In this document: positions 6,125-14,581 of the stretch, in pieces
How positions within the stretch are numbered: the stretch's first letter is position 1
Layout: every line of letters starts with the position of its first letter
Assembly (NCBI GenBank): GCA_031278495.1
Contig: JAITKG010000157.1
Coordinates: 1 to 21,765 of the forward strand
Direction: 5' to 3'
Source: Prevotellaceae bacterium
Lineage (GTDB): Bacteria; Bacteroidota; Bacteroidia; Bacteroidales; UBA932
DNA: 21,765 bases
The notes under the pieces: generated by a model
Databases searched by the model: none
What the model was told of the DNA's origin: nothing
What the model saw: only the letters and a program-made list of their open reading frames with translations
Program-made: the position numbers and the translations under genes

Positions 6125-7102
6125 ATGAATACTGCGACTACTACTGCCACTGCCGGCTGCCGGCGGATACTCATTACCGGAGGCGCGGGATTTATCGGTT
6201 CGCACCTTTGCGAACGGCTGCTAAACGAAGGACACGATGTGATTTGTTTGGATAATTATTTTACGGGAAGCAAGAATAATATCCTGCACCTGTTGCACAA
6301 CAAGCATTTCGAACTGGTGCGCCATGATATTACGACCCCCTATCTGGCAGAAGTGGACGAAATATACAACCTGGCTTGTCCCGCTTCGCCCGTGCATTAC
6401 CAGTACAATCCGATTAAAACCATAAAAACGTCGGTGATGGGCGCTATCAATATGTTGGGATTGGCAAAGCGCACTAAAGCCAAAATCCTGCAAGCCTCAA
6501 CCAGTGAAGTGTACGGCGACCCGGTCATACATCCGCAACCGGAATATTACTGGGGCAACGTGAACTGCAACGGCGTCCGCTCATGTTACGACGAAGGAAA
6601 ACGCTGCGCCGAAACGCTGTTCATGGACTATCACCGGCAAAATAAGGTGCGGATAAAAATCATCCGCATCTTCAACACTTATGGTCCGCACATGCACCCC
6701 AATGACGGGCGCGTGGTGTCCAACTTTATTGTGCAGGCATTGTCGGGAAAAGACCTCACCATTTACGGCGACGGCTGCCAGACGCGCAGTTTCCAGTATG
6801 TGGACGATTTGGTCGAAGGCATGGTGCGCATGATGGCGACGCCCGACAGTTTTACCGGACCGGTCAATATCGGCAATCCATGCGAATTTACGATGCTGGA
6901 GTTGGCGGAACTGGTCATCAAGCTGACAAAATCGAAATCGAAAATCATTCACCTGCCCCTGCCTGCCGACGATCCGAAACAACGCCGGCCGGACATTGCG
7001 CTGGCAAAAGAAAAACTGAACGGATGGCAACCCCTCATCCCATTGGAAGAAGGACTAAAACGAACGATAGATTATTTCAGGCATTCATTTTTTACAAAAT
7101 AA
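6125..7102 (+). CDS. uxs: UDP-glucuronate decarboxylase (UDP-xylose synthase)
   Basis: Extended short-chain dehydrogenase that decarboxylates UDP-glucuronate to UDP-xylose using bound NAD+. The 325 residues include GGAGFIGSH (19-27), the LDNYFTGSKNNI signature (42-53), YNLACPASPVHYQ (81-93), TSEVYGDP (126-133) followed by the UXS-typical YYWGNVNCNGVRSCYDEGKR with catalytic Y155 and K159, and RIFNTYGPHMHPNDGRVVSNFI. It acts directly on the product of ugd. The N-terminus MNTATTTATAGC is a low-complexity extension ahead of the normal RRILITGG start and is encoded by act/gcc-rich repeats. No better downstream ATG exists before the Rossmann motif. Confidence 0.95.
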   Translation: MNTATTTATAGCRRILITGGAGFIGSHLCERLLNEGHDVICLDNYFTGSKNNILHLLHNKHFELVRHDITTPYLAEVDEIYNLACPASPVHYQYNPIKTIKTSVMGAINMLGLAKRTKAKILQASTSEVYGDPVIHPQPEYYWGNVNCNGVRSCYDEGKRCAETLFMDYHRQNKVRIKIIRIFNTYGPHMHPNDGRVVSNFIVQALSGKDLTIYGDGCQTRSFQYVDDLVEGMVRMMATPDSFTGPVNIGNPCEFTMLELAELVIKLTKSKSKIIHLPLPADDPKQRRPDIALAKEKLNGWQPLIPLEEGLKRTIDYFRHSFFTK

Positions 7103-7106
7103 TATT

Positions 7107-7421
7107 ATGACACAGGTAACAGAATCAAATTTCGAGGAGATTGTAGTAAAATCGGAACAACCGGTGATGTTGGATTTTTGGGCAGAATGGTGCGGTCCGT
7201 GCCGCGCTATTGCCTCGGTGGTAAAGGAATTGGCTACGGAGTACGAAGGCCGCGCGATTGTAGCTAAATGCGATGTGGACAGCAACAATTCTATTGCCAT
7301 AAAGTTCGGTATCCGCAGTATCCCGACAATTCTATTTTTCCAAAACGGGGAAGTAATAGACAAATTAGTCGGCGCGGTATCCAAATCGCAACTGGCTGCC
7401 AAACTTGACGCCATACTGTAA
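7107..7421 (+). CDS. trxA: Thioredoxin
   Basis: Cytoplasmic dithiol/disulfide reductase of 104 residues, the usual size. It has FWAEWCGPC with redox Cys29 and Cys32, the buried Asp23 position in MLDFW, and the cis-proline SIPT (Pro73), followed by FFQNGEVIDKLVGA. There is no signal peptide. It starts 4 nt after uxs, so it is read from the same transcript. Nothing in the context ties it to sugar metabolism. Confidence 0.95.
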   Translation: MTQVTESNFEEIVVKSEQPVMLDFWAEWCGPCRAIASVVKELATEYEGRAIVAKCDVDSNNSIAIKFGIRSIPTILFFQNGEVIDKLVGAVSKSQLAAKLDAIL

Positions 7422-7490
7422 ATCCGTACCTGCTGGGGAAACCTGCGGAACGGGCGAAATGTCCATCCGCCAAAAGACTTGCGACAGTTT

Positions 7491-8066
7491 ATGAAAGTTT
7501 GTATTTTTTGTGCATCAAGCGCAAAAGTAGCGCCTGTTTTTTTTGAAGCGGCGGAAACCGTTGCCCGTGTGGTGGCAGCGGCGGGGCATACGATTATATA
7601 CGGCGGCGGAGCAGTGGGGTTAATGGGTGCGCTGGCTGACGCGGCGTTGGCTTGCCACACAAAAATAATTGGCGTCCTGCCACGCTTCATGCGGCAAGTA
7701 GAGTGGCAACACAACGGACTGACCGAACTAATACTGGTCGATACGATGCACCAGCGGAAGGCGTTGATGATTGCCGGCGTTGATGCGGTGGTGGCGTTGC
7801 CGGGCGGCACCGGAACGCTCGAAGAGCTGATGGAAGTAATTACGCTGAAACGGTTGGGGAAATTTACAAAACCGGTCGTCATCGTAAATACGAACGGTTT
7901 CTACGACGCCCTGCTAACCTTGTTCGACAAGATGGCAGACAAATATTTCATACGCCCCGAACACAGGGACGCATGGACGGTAATAGAACAGGCAGCAGAT
8001 GTTTTAACGGCTATCGAACGCGCCAAACCATGGAACAACGAAGCCATCCATTTTGCGGCAGTATAA
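7491..8066 (+). CDS. LOG-family protein (TIGR00730, nucleoside-monophosphate phosphoribohydrolase type)
   Basis: Rossmann-fold protein of 191 residues. GGGAVGLMGALADAAL is the nucleotide-binding region and PGGTGTLEELMEV is the PGGxGTxxE signature of the LOG (lonely guy) family, some members of which release the base from AMP or cytokinin ribotides. I chose ATG 7491 (MKVCIFCASS, the typical family start). An in-frame TTG at 7479 would add only MRQF. It follows trxA by 69 nt and precedes the prenyl synthase gene by 11 nt. The physiological substrate cannot be told from the sequence. Confidence 0.92.
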   Translation: MKVCIFCASSAKVAPVFFEAAETVARVVAAAGHTIIYGGGAVGLMGALADAALACHTKIIGVLPRFMRQVEWQHNGLTELILVDTMHQRKALMIAGVDAVVALPGGTGTLEELMEVITLKRLGKFTKPVVIVNTNGFYDALLTLFDKMADKYFIRPEHRDAWTVIEQAADVLTAIERAKPWNNEAIHFAAV

Positions 8067-8077
8067 ATTTTAGACAC

Positions 8078-9052
8078 ATGAATGTGTTAGACGATATAAA
8101 AAAATTATTGGGCGACGACTGGACGCGCTTCGAGCGTTTCTTCCGCGAAGCCTTGCAGAACGAGGTTGAGCTGTTGAATACCGTGAACCGGTATTTGCTG
8201 GATCATCGGGGAAAGCAACTGCGCCCGGTATTGACGCTGTTGACGGCAAACAGTTTTTCCGCGTGCGGGCAGCCGGCGCTGGTGGCAGCCGCAGTGGTGG
8301 AAATGGTGCATACCGCCTCCTTGCTGCACGACGACGTGGTCGATAATGCCGACCAGCGGCGCGGCGCAGCCTCTGTGAAACGGATTTGGCGCTCCAATAT
8401 TGCCGTACTTACCGGCGACTACTGGTTTGCGCAGGTGTCCCAGATGATGACCCAATATAAAGAAACCCGCCTCCTGCCGTGGTTTAATTCCTGTATGCTG
8501 GCGATGAGTGAAGGCGAGATATGGCAACTCGAAAAAGCGCAAAAATTAGATATTACCGAAGACGAATACTACCAAATTATCGGTCGGAAAACGGCGGCTT
8601 TCCTGGCGTTGAGCATGGCCTGCGGAGCAATTGCCGCCGGCGTGGACGAAGCCACCGTGCAACGGATGTACGACATCGGCTACACCATGGGAATGGCGTT
8701 TCAAATCCGCGACGATATTTTCGATTACGAACAGCATAACCAGTCGGGCAAGCCTGCCGGCAATGATATCCGCGAACGGAAAATTACCCTGCCGTTGCTC
8801 TATGCCTTGCAGCAAGCCGGAACGAAGGAGCGCAAAGCCATCCTGCGCCACATCTGCCGCGCCGCCAAGAGAACGCGCAGCGTAACAAAAGTTATCGACT
8901 TTGTGCACCGCCAAAAAGGGCAGGAATACGCCGAAAAAGTCATGATGGAATACAGCCGAAAAGCCGTTACGATGTTGCATGAACTGCCCGATACCCCTTA
9001 CCGCGCCGCCTTAATCGAACTCGCAAAATTCATGACTACCCGGAGAAAATAA
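8078..9052 (+). CDS. ispB: Long-chain trans-polyprenyl diphosphate synthase
   Basis: Condenses isopentenyl diphosphate onto allylic primers to make the long isoprenoid chain, most likely for the menaquinone side chain. 324 residues from ATG 8078. An upstream in-frame ATG at 7973 would add 35 residues translated from inside the LOG gene and is rejected. The first Asp-rich motif is LLHDDVVDNADQRRG (D85, D86, D89) and the second is FQIRDDIFDYE (D212, D213, D216), with the GKQLRP substrate-binding run at 45-50 and KTAAF at 171-175. Exact chain length (hepta-, octa- or longer) cannot be decided from these motifs, so the symbol is provisional. Last gene of the rfbB run. Confidence 0.9.
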   Translation: MNVLDDIKKLLGDDWTRFERFFREALQNEVELLNTVNRYLLDHRGKQLRPVLTLLTANSFSACGQPALVAAAVVEMVHTASLLHDDVVDNADQRRGAASVKRIWRSNIAVLTGDYWFAQVSQMMTQYKETRLLPWFNSCMLAMSEGEIWQLEKAQKLDITEDEYYQIIGRKTAAFLALSMACGAIAAGVDEATVQRMYDIGYTMGMAFQIRDDIFDYEQHNQSGKPAGNDIRERKITLPLLYALQQAGTKERKAILRHICRAAKRTRSVTKVIDFVHRQKGQEYAEKVMMEYSRKAVTMLHELPDTPYRAALIELAKFMTTRRK

Positions 9053-9204
9053 CAGGACACGGAGCATGGCGTCGCATCCTGAAAAAAGCTGATAGAGTTA
9101 TACCGATTTTTGTTAATTTTTTATTCATCTTAATATCCTGTTCATGCGTTCCGTCATTCGTTTGTCAGCATTATTATTTTGTATATGGATTTTGTGTAAA
9201 ATTA

Positions 9205-9235
9205 TTGTAAATCCGGGAATTTTCACGTAAGTTTG
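9205..9235 (+). promoter_or_regulatory. Predicted promoter of the epimerase gene
   Basis: TTG at 9205-9207, 20 nt, TAAGTTTG at 9228-9235, in an A+T-rich spacer 42 nt upstream of the ATG. It fits the Bacteroidota consensus and implies a separate transcript. Confidence 0.6.
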
Positions 9236-9277
9236 TAACTTTAAGAAAACGGTTATGGAAATAAAATAAATTAGAAC

Positions 9278-10450
9278 ATGATAACTTTCAAACATGAATT
9301 AGAAAACAACATCCTTTCCTTTTGGCTCAGCCGTGTGCAGGACGCCGGGCACGGCGGCTTTTACGGACGCATTGACGGCGATGGCACGCTGCATCCGCAG
9401 GCTAATAAAGGCGCCGTGCTCAACGCCCGTATCCTGTGGACGTTCTCCGCTGCCTACCGCCTGCTGAAAAAGCCCGAATACAAAGCCGCCGCACAACGCG
9501 CTTTCGATTATATCGTCGACCATTTCATAGATACGGCATCCGGCGGCGTGTACTGGGAACTGGACTACACAGGTCTGCCGGTAAACACCAAAAAGCAAAT
9601 GTATGCACAGGGATTCGCCCTGTATGGCTTCTCGGAATTTTACCGCGCTACCGGCAACGCAAAGGCGTTGGAACTTGCCAAAGAATTTTTCCACTTAATA
9701 GAAAAACGCCGCGACAACAAGGCGGGCGGCTACCTCGAAGCCTACACGCGCGAATGGAACGCCATTGAAGACATGCGCCTGAGCAACAAAGACGCCAACG
9801 AGAAAAAAACCATGAACACCCACCTCCACATCCTTGAGCCATACACCAACCTGTGCCGCGTGTGGAATAACCCGCAACTGCGCGAGGCGCAACAAAACTT
9901 AATCGCCGTCTTCACGGAAAAGATACTGGACAAATCCGGGCACCTCAATCTGTTTTTCGACGAGGCATGGAACGTCAAATCGTCCGGCATATCTTACGGG
10001 CACGATATTGAGGCGTCGTGGCTGCTGTGGGAAGCCGCAGCGGTCTTGGGTGATGCGAAACTGCTGGAACAGGTAACGGCGCTCTCGCTGAAAATCGCCG
10101 ACGCAGCGGCGGAAGGCATATTGCCCGACGGCAGCATGCGCTACGAATGCGACAGCAAACACTCCGACAATGACCGCCACTGGTGGGTACAAGCCGAAAC
10201 AGTGGTCGGATACCTGTATGCCTACAAAAACTCCGGAAACAAAGCGTATGCAACAAAAGCCGCCCACGCGTGGCGATACATCCAAAATAACATTATTGAT
10301 AAAACCGGCGGAGAATGGTACTGGAGTCGCAAAGCCGACGGAAGCATTAACCGCGCCGGCGACAAGGCAGGACTTTGGAAATGCCCATACCACAACGGCC
10401 GCATGTGTATGGAAATTATCGAACACTTTAATGATTTTCCGGTGGTATAA
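9278..10450 (+). CDS. Cellobiose 2-epimerase (AGE superfamily)
   Basis: (alpha/alpha)6-barrel epimerase predicted to turn the reducing-end glucose of beta-1,4-disaccharides into mannose, for example cellobiose to glucosylmannose. The 390-residue length suits the family. GGFYGRID (26-33), KGAVLNARILWTFSAAYR (44-61), KQMYAQGFALYGFSEFYRATG and NTHLHILEPYTNL match cellobiose 2-epimerases better than N-acylglucosamine epimerases. Likely catalytic His residues are H184, H242 (in GHDIEASWLLWEAA) and H372 (in YHNGRMCMEIIEH), with paired Trp at 302-303. No signal peptide is visible, so it is cytoplasmic. It stands alone: the mannosylglucose phosphorylase and mannanase that often accompany it are absent here. 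Confidence 0.9.
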   Translation: MITFKHELENNILSFWLSRVQDAGHGGFYGRIDGDGTLHPQANKGAVLNARILWTFSAAYRLLKKPEYKAAAQRAFDYIVDHFIDTASGGVYWELDYTGLPVNTKKQMYAQGFALYGFSEFYRATGNAKALELAKEFFHLIEKRRDNKAGGYLEAYTREWNAIEDMRLSNKDANEKKTMNTHLHILEPYTNLCRVWNNPQLREAQQNLIAVFTEKILDKSGHLNLFFDEAWNVKSSGISYGHDIEASWLLWEAAAVLGDAKLLEQVTALSLKIADAAAEGILPDGSMRYECDSKHSDNDRHWWVQAETVVGYLYAYKNSGNKAYATKAAHAWRYIQNNIIDKTGGEWYWSRKADGSINRAGDKAGLWKCPYHNGRMCMEIIEHFNDFPVV

Positions 10451-10477
10451 AAGGCAGGTCACCGGAAGCTCCCGGAC

Positions 10478-11569
10478 TTACATATATTTACCGCCCTTTT
10501 TAACCGGCACGTCTTTAACGATAGCTTTGAACGGTTCGTCCTCGTTGGGGCATACCAACAGCACGTCGTCGGAATCCACTACCAAATAGTTTTTCAGCCC
10601 GTGCAGTACGATGAGTTTTTGCTTGCCGGAAGCGATGACCACGCTGTTGGATACATTATAAAACATATTTTCCGGCGCATCTATTACGTTTCCATGCTTG
10701 TCTTTATCCTTATGGATGTAGAGCGAAAGCCATGTCCCCAAATCTGACCAACCGAAATTAGCGGCAAAGCAATACACATTTTCCGCTTTTTCCATGATGC
10801 CGTAGTCAATGGAAATGCTTGGGCACTGGGCGTAGGCTTGGGCAATGAAAGCCTTCTCTTCGCCGGTTCCGTAGGCTATTGAGCCTTTTTCAAAAAGACT
10901 TGCCACATCCGGCAGGTAGGTCGCCAACGCCCGGCAAATGGCGTTTACGCTCCAAATAAAAATACCCGAATTCCAAAGGAACTCGCCGCTTTCCACAAAT
11001 ACTCTTGCCAATTCGGCGTTGGGTTTTTCTGTAAAGGTTTTTACGCGATAGACTTTCTGCGCGCCCATATTCAGCGTTTCGCCCGTGTTGATTTGAATAT
11101 AGCCGTAGTTGGTTTCGGGGCGCGACGGTTTCAACCCGACAGTTATCAACGCCTCGTTGTTGGCAGCGAGATGCAGGCCGCTTTGCATGACTTGCAAAAA
11201 ATCCGCTTCAATGGCAATATGATGGTCGGCGGGCGTTACTACCATAGTAGCATTCGGGTTGCGTTTTAGAATTTTATAGGCGGCGTAGGCAATACATGGC
11301 GCGGTGTTGCGGCGTAGCGGTTCGCACAGGATCTGTTCCGGGCAGAAATCCGGCAACTGCTCCTGCGTCAAGGCGGCATAATTTGCGCCGGTGACGATGA
11401 GAATATTTTCTTTCGGAATAATTTGGGTGAAACGTTCAACGGTTTGCTGTAAAAACGACTTTCCGGTACCGAGAATATCTAAAAACTGTTTGGGATGCGA
11501 TTCTCGGCTTACAGGCCAAAAGCGGCTTCCCACGCCGCCTGCCATAATAATACAATATTGGTTGCTCAT
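10478..11569 (-). CDS. manC: Mannose-1-phosphate guanylyltransferase
   Basis: Makes GDP-mannose from GTP and mannose-1-phosphate, feeding mannose and fucose donors for envelope glycans. The 363 residues comprise the nucleotidyltransferase domain only, without the phosphomannose-isomerase domain of the long bifunctional type. Visible are MAGGVGSRFWPVSRESHPKQF (9-29), CEPLRRNTAPCIAYAAY, VTPADHHI, the FTEKPN loop, ESGEFLWNSGIFIW and ANFGWSDLGTW. It lies 37 nt downstream of pnuT on the same strand but has its own promoter-like element in that gap. It is convergent with the epimerase gene, and no clear terminator is visible in the 27-nt gap. Confidence 0.96.
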   Translation of the reverse strand: MSNQYCIIMAGGVGSRFWPVSRESHPKQFLDILGTGKSFLQQTVERFTQIIPKENILIVTGANYAALTQEQLPDFCPEQILCEPLRRNTAPCIAYAAYKILKRNPNATMVVTPADHHIAIEADFLQVMQSGLHLAANNEALITVGLKPSRPETNYGYIQINTGETLNMGAQKVYRVKTFTEKPNAELARVFVESGEFLWNSGIFIWSVNAICRALATYLPDVASLFEKGSIAYGTGEEKAFIAQAYAQCPSISIDYGIMEKAENVYCFAANFGWSDLGTWLSLYIHKDKDKHGNVIDAPENMFYNVSNSVVIASGKQKLIVLHGLKNYLVVDSDDVLLVCPNEDEPFKAIVKDVPVKKGGKYM

Positions 11570-11587
11570 TTTAAGTTGGTTTTTTCA

Positions 11588-11595
11588 CAAATATA
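11588..11595 (-). promoter_or_regulatory. Predicted manC promoter, -7 element
   Basis: The minus strand reads TATATTTG, a full TAnnTTTG match, 18 nt upstream of the manC ATG and just after the pnuT stop. The -33 region lies inside the pnuT end and shows no good TTTG. It would uncouple manC from thiamine control. Confidence 0.5.
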
Positions 11596-11606
11596 CAAAA
11601 AAAAAA

Positions 11607-12191
11607 TCAACTTTTTTTCTTCCATTGGAAGTAACCGATGACCGAAGCAATGCTGTAAATAAAATAAAGTATGGCGGTGGGTTCAAGCCCGCGCCAAAAG
11701 TAAAGTCCGGTAGAAATCAAATTAACCGCCAGCCACACGAACCATTGTTCGATAAGTTTATGCGCCAGCATCCACATGGCTACAATGCTCAAAGCGGTAG
11801 TGAGCGCATCGCCGAAAGGAACGGGCGAGTCGGTGAACTGTTGCAGGACGCGGGTAAGGATAACCGTAAGCGCCGCCGCAATACCCGCTAAAATCAACGC
11901 TTGTGCAAGCGTAGTGCGGGAAACGGCGATAGTCGCCGTGGCGTCCTGCGGCTGCCGGCGACGCATGAATTCGCGCCGCCACATCCACAAGCCATACACG
12001 CCGGCTAATATATAATAGCCATTCAATGCCATATCGGCATAGAATTTCCCATGGTAAAAAATCGCCACGTAAAATGTGGAGGAGATAATCCCCACTATCC
12101 ACAGGGCTGGACGCTGCCGTATCTCCAACCAAAGGTAGAGCAAAGCAAACAAGGCGCCGATGAGTTCTATTAGACGGAAGTCGCAAGTCAT
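11607..12191 (-). CDS. pnuT: Thiamine transporter of the PnuC/PnuT family
   Basis: Inner-membrane facilitator. 194 residues from ATG 12191 (MTCDFRLIELIGALFALLYLWLEIRQ), the size of PnuC proteins. An upstream in-frame ATG (12410) would add a tail read through the spacer repeat and the end of the receptor gene, and is rejected. Several hydrophobic helices and the family stretches ALWIVGIISSTFYVAIFY, MALNGYYILAGVYGLWMW and WLAVNLISTGLYFWRGLEPTAILYFIYSIASVIGYFQW are visible. By sequence alone it could be a nicotinamide riboside transporter. The TPP riboswitch and TonB receptor upstream point to thiamine (PnuT), matching the known Bacteroidetes omr1-pnuT arrangement. It probably shares the receptor transcript, with a 95-nt gap that holds inverted-repeat element D. 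Confidence 0.88.
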   Translation of the reverse strand: MTCDFRLIELIGALFALLYLWLEIRQRPALWIVGIISSTFYVAIFYHGKFYADMALNGYYILAGVYGLWMWRREFMRRRQPQDATATIAVSRTTLAQALILAGIAAALTVILTRVLQQFTDSPVPFGDALTTALSIVAMWMLAHKLIEQWFVWLAVNLISTGLYFWRGLEPTAILYFIYSIASVIGYFQWKKKS

Positions 12192-12201
12192 TTTTAGTCG
12201 T

Positions 12202-12278
12202 GAAGCGTAAAGTGTGAAGCATAAAGTGCGGCAAGCGCAGTGGCGTTGGTTCGCTTTACGCCTTACGCATTTTGCTTC
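12202..12278. repeat. Inverted-repeat element D (heptad arms, GC core)
   Basis: Left arm of four 7-bp words (gaagcgt, aaagtgt, then gaagcat, aaagtgc; 12202-12229), a core holding caagcgcagtggcgtt at 12232-12247, and a right arm at 12251-12278 whose reverse complement is again four 7-bp words (gaagcaa, aatgcgt, then aaggcgt, aaagcga). Over the 26 outermost arm bases 19 can pair. It sits in the receptor-pnuT gap, so the mRNA should carry a long hairpin there. Confidence 0.8.
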
Positions 12279-12286
12279 ATGTACAG

Positions 12287-14509
12287 TTAAAATTGTATTC
12301 CTATTTTCAGCATCCAGTTTCGCCCGGCTTGCGGGAAGTAGCGTAAATCCTGATAGTCGGGACTGCCATCGGAGAACACGCTGCGGTACTCCACGAATGC
12401 CGAAGTACAATAAAGCGCATTGAATAAATTGTTCACCAACAATTGCACGAAAGCATTGGTATGCGCCGCTACCGGGAAATTATAACCCGCATGGAAGCCG
12501 GCGGAAAAATAAGCGTCGAGGCTACGGCTGCCGGTTTGCGTATTATCATAAAACTGCTTGCCAACATATTTCCCCGTTAACGCCAACGATAAACTTTTCA
12601 GCGGAAAGTAACGCACAGCCGCCGATGCAACCACACCGGGCGAGAAGGCAATCGTTGTTTCACGGAAATATTCTTCGCGCGTGGTAGCCCCATAATCTTC
12701 GTCCACATAATTGGTATAGTTTTTCAACTTATTGCGGCTCCATGTGAACGTCGCTTCCACTTGCAACGGATTTACAAGCCTTGCCACAGCAGTGAGTTCA
12801 ATGCCGGCACGGTAACTTTCCGGCACATTTTCCATAATCAACCGGTAGGCGTCGTTCACACGACCGGTGGCGACAATCTGGTCGCGATAATTCATATAAT
12901 AAAGGTTCACGCCAAACTGCCCGAATGCCGGACGGAACGTATAACCCGCCTCCCAATCGTAGAGCCGTTCGGCTTTTGCCGGCGTACGGATACCGTTTTT
13001 ATCGGCGTCTTTCAAATCGCTGCGGTTGGGCTCGCGGTTGCCAACAGCAAACGATACAAAAACATTATGCCGCTTGTCCGGCGAATAGGAAAGCCCGACT
13101 TTGGGATTCAGGAATAGCCATTGATATGTATGGTCAAGCACGCCCGCCGACAGATCGGAGGGATTGGCGGCCTGTTTTTCGTAATAGTCATCGTCCATGC
13201 CGTGCATCTTGAAGCGCACATTGCGCAACTGCACGTCGGCAAAGAGCGACAATGAAGCCGGAAGGTCGTACGACGCTTTGGCAAAAATGTTCAATTCATC
13301 TTTCACACCAGTATTCGTGTACCAGTCGCGGTTGTAGTCAATGTTGCCGGTATTGCGTCTTGTCCACAGCACTTTTCCGTAATGGTCGCCGTCGTAACGG
13401 TTGGCGCCGGCGCCGGCGGTCAGGTGCAGGCGTTCGGCGTCGTAGAGAGCGGAGATATTCAGTCCGTAGAAATCATTATCCAACCCTTTTTGACGGATAA
13501 GGTCGCTTTTGGTGTATGTGGTATCTTTACTGGGGTTTTCGGGGTCTTTCATGACTTGCGCCGGGACATTGTATTTCGTAAGACTTGCCTCTGATTTATA
13601 CTGTTCGGTATAACCTTTCCCCTTTGTATAATAAGCGGTGGCATTCAGTTTCCATGCTTCGTTCCAGTGATACAGGTAATGAAGATGCACGTGTGTCTGC
13701 TGATAATTGTCTGTTTCATTAGGATAGTAGGCGGCGTTTTCCGTATAAACTTTCCGCCGGTGGTCGGTCAAATTCTCGAACTGCACGCCCTCGAAAGACA
13801 ATTGCGAATGTTGCTCGCCATAAAGTACGGATGCTTTCAGCAGTTGGTTTTTACCGTACCAGGCGCCGTTCAGGTGAAGCGTCTGTTGCCACATTCCGCT
13901 ATGGTCTAAATAGCCGTCGCTGGACACGTAGCCGTATCGGGCGTCGAAAGCAAACGCATCATGCAGCAAGCCCGACGACACGCCGGCAGCGGCATTCCAC
14001 GTGTTGAACGACCCGTAGGAACTCTCGAAATGCGCGCCGGCTTGCAACAAAGCAGGCCGGGTGGCGATATTCAGCAATCCCCCGAAGGCGCTGCTCCCAA
14101 ACGACGACGTGCCCACCCCGCGCTGCAACTGCAACGACCGGCTGATAGCCCCCAAGTCGGGGATATTTACCCAAAAGACGCTTTGGCTTTCGGCGTCATT
14201 CAGCGGCACGCCGTCGATACTGATGTTGATGCGGCTCGCATCGGCGCCGCGTATACGGAAGCTCGTGCTGCCAATCATCGCCCCATTGTCGGAATAGCCA
14301 ACCACCGATGGCAGCAATTCCAGCAAATACGGAAGGTCGCGACCGATACGCTGCGCTTCTATGTCCGTTTGATAAATGGTAGCTTGCGCTACCGGCGTTT
14401 TGTCATTGGCGCGGGTAGCGCTGACCACCACGCTGTCCAACACAGTTTGCGCCCGCAACGGGCACGATGCAAGCACGAAGCCTGCGGCAAAAAGTAAACC
14501 CTTTTTCAT
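12287..14509 (-). CDS. TonB-dependent outer-membrane receptor, predicted thiamine uptake
   Basis: Outer-membrane beta-barrel that would import thiamine or a derivative using TonB energy. 740 residues: a signal peptide MKKGLLFAAGFVLASCPLRAQ cleaved before TVLDSV, a TonB-box-like DSVVVSATR right after it, a plug domain (about 35-160: LPYLLELLPSVVGY, IRGADASRINISIDGVPLNDAESQ, LQRGVGTSSFGSSAFGGLLNIATR), then a long barrel rich in alternating aromatic strands and ending in GRNWMLKIGIQF with a terminal Phe. There is no carboxypeptidase-like N-terminal extension, so it is not SusC-type. Substrate is inferred from the TPP riboswitch upstream and pnuT downstream, which match the OMR1 receptor described in comparative genomics of thiamine regulation. 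Confidence 0.93.
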   Translation of the reverse strand: MKKGLLFAAGFVLASCPLRAQTVLDSVVVSATRANDKTPVAQATIYQTDIEAQRIGRDLPYLLELLPSVVGYSDNGAMIGSTSFRIRGADASRINISIDGVPLNDAESQSVFWVNIPDLGAISRSLQLQRGVGTSSFGSSAFGGLLNIATRPALLQAGAHFESSYGSFNTWNAAAGVSSGLLHDAFAFDARYGYVSSDGYLDHSGMWQQTLHLNGAWYGKNQLLKASVLYGEQHSQLSFEGVQFENLTDHRRKVYTENAAYYPNETDNYQQTHVHLHYLYHWNEAWKLNATAYYTKGKGYTEQYKSEASLTKYNVPAQVMKDPENPSKDTTYTKSDLIRQKGLDNDFYGLNISALYDAERLHLTAGAGANRYDGDHYGKVLWTRRNTGNIDYNRDWYTNTGVKDELNIFAKASYDLPASLSLFADVQLRNVRFKMHGMDDDYYEKQAANPSDLSAGVLDHTYQWLFLNPKVGLSYSPDKRHNVFVSFAVGNREPNRSDLKDADKNGIRTPAKAERLYDWEAGYTFRPAFGQFGVNLYYMNYRDQIVATGRVNDAYRLIMENVPESYRAGIELTAVARLVNPLQVEATFTWSRNKLKNYTNYVDEDYGATTREEYFRETTIAFSPGVVASAAVRYFPLKSLSLALTGKYVGKQFYDNTQTGSRSLDAYFSAGFHAGYNFPVAAHTNAFVQLLVNNLFNALYCTSAFVEYRSVFSDGSPDYQDLRYFPQAGRNWMLKIGIQF

Positions 14510-14525
14510 AAAAAATAAATTTTAT

Positions 14526-14581
14526 GTTTAAGCCCCCTGCAGCCTGCAGAAAACACTTAAACGGTTAAATAAAAAAGGGGG
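14526..14581 (-). promoter_or_regulatory. Possible expression platform of the TPP riboswitch
   Basis: Between aptamer and ATG, the minus strand can form a hairpin gtttaag (14562-14556) with cttaaac (14532-14526) around the small palindrome ctgcaggctgcag. Alternatively a C-run (14581-14577, followed by a T-tract) can pair with the G-run near 14537-14533. The two pairings exclude each other, as expected of a switch. This is inference from inspection only. Confidence 0.35.

Noticed and set aside
7973..8077. Longer start for the polyprenyl synthase
   Set aside because: The extra 35 residues are read out of frame through the end of the LOG gene and do not resemble the family N-terminus; ATG 8078 fits.
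9053..9081. Terminator after the polyprenyl synthase gene
   Set aside because: cagga/tcctg gives only a 5-bp stem and is followed by A, not T, so it is not an intrinsic terminator for the plus strand.
12192..12410. Longer start for PnuT
   Set aside because: The extension would overlap the receptor gene and read through the inverted repeat; ATG 12191 begins the normal first membrane helix.
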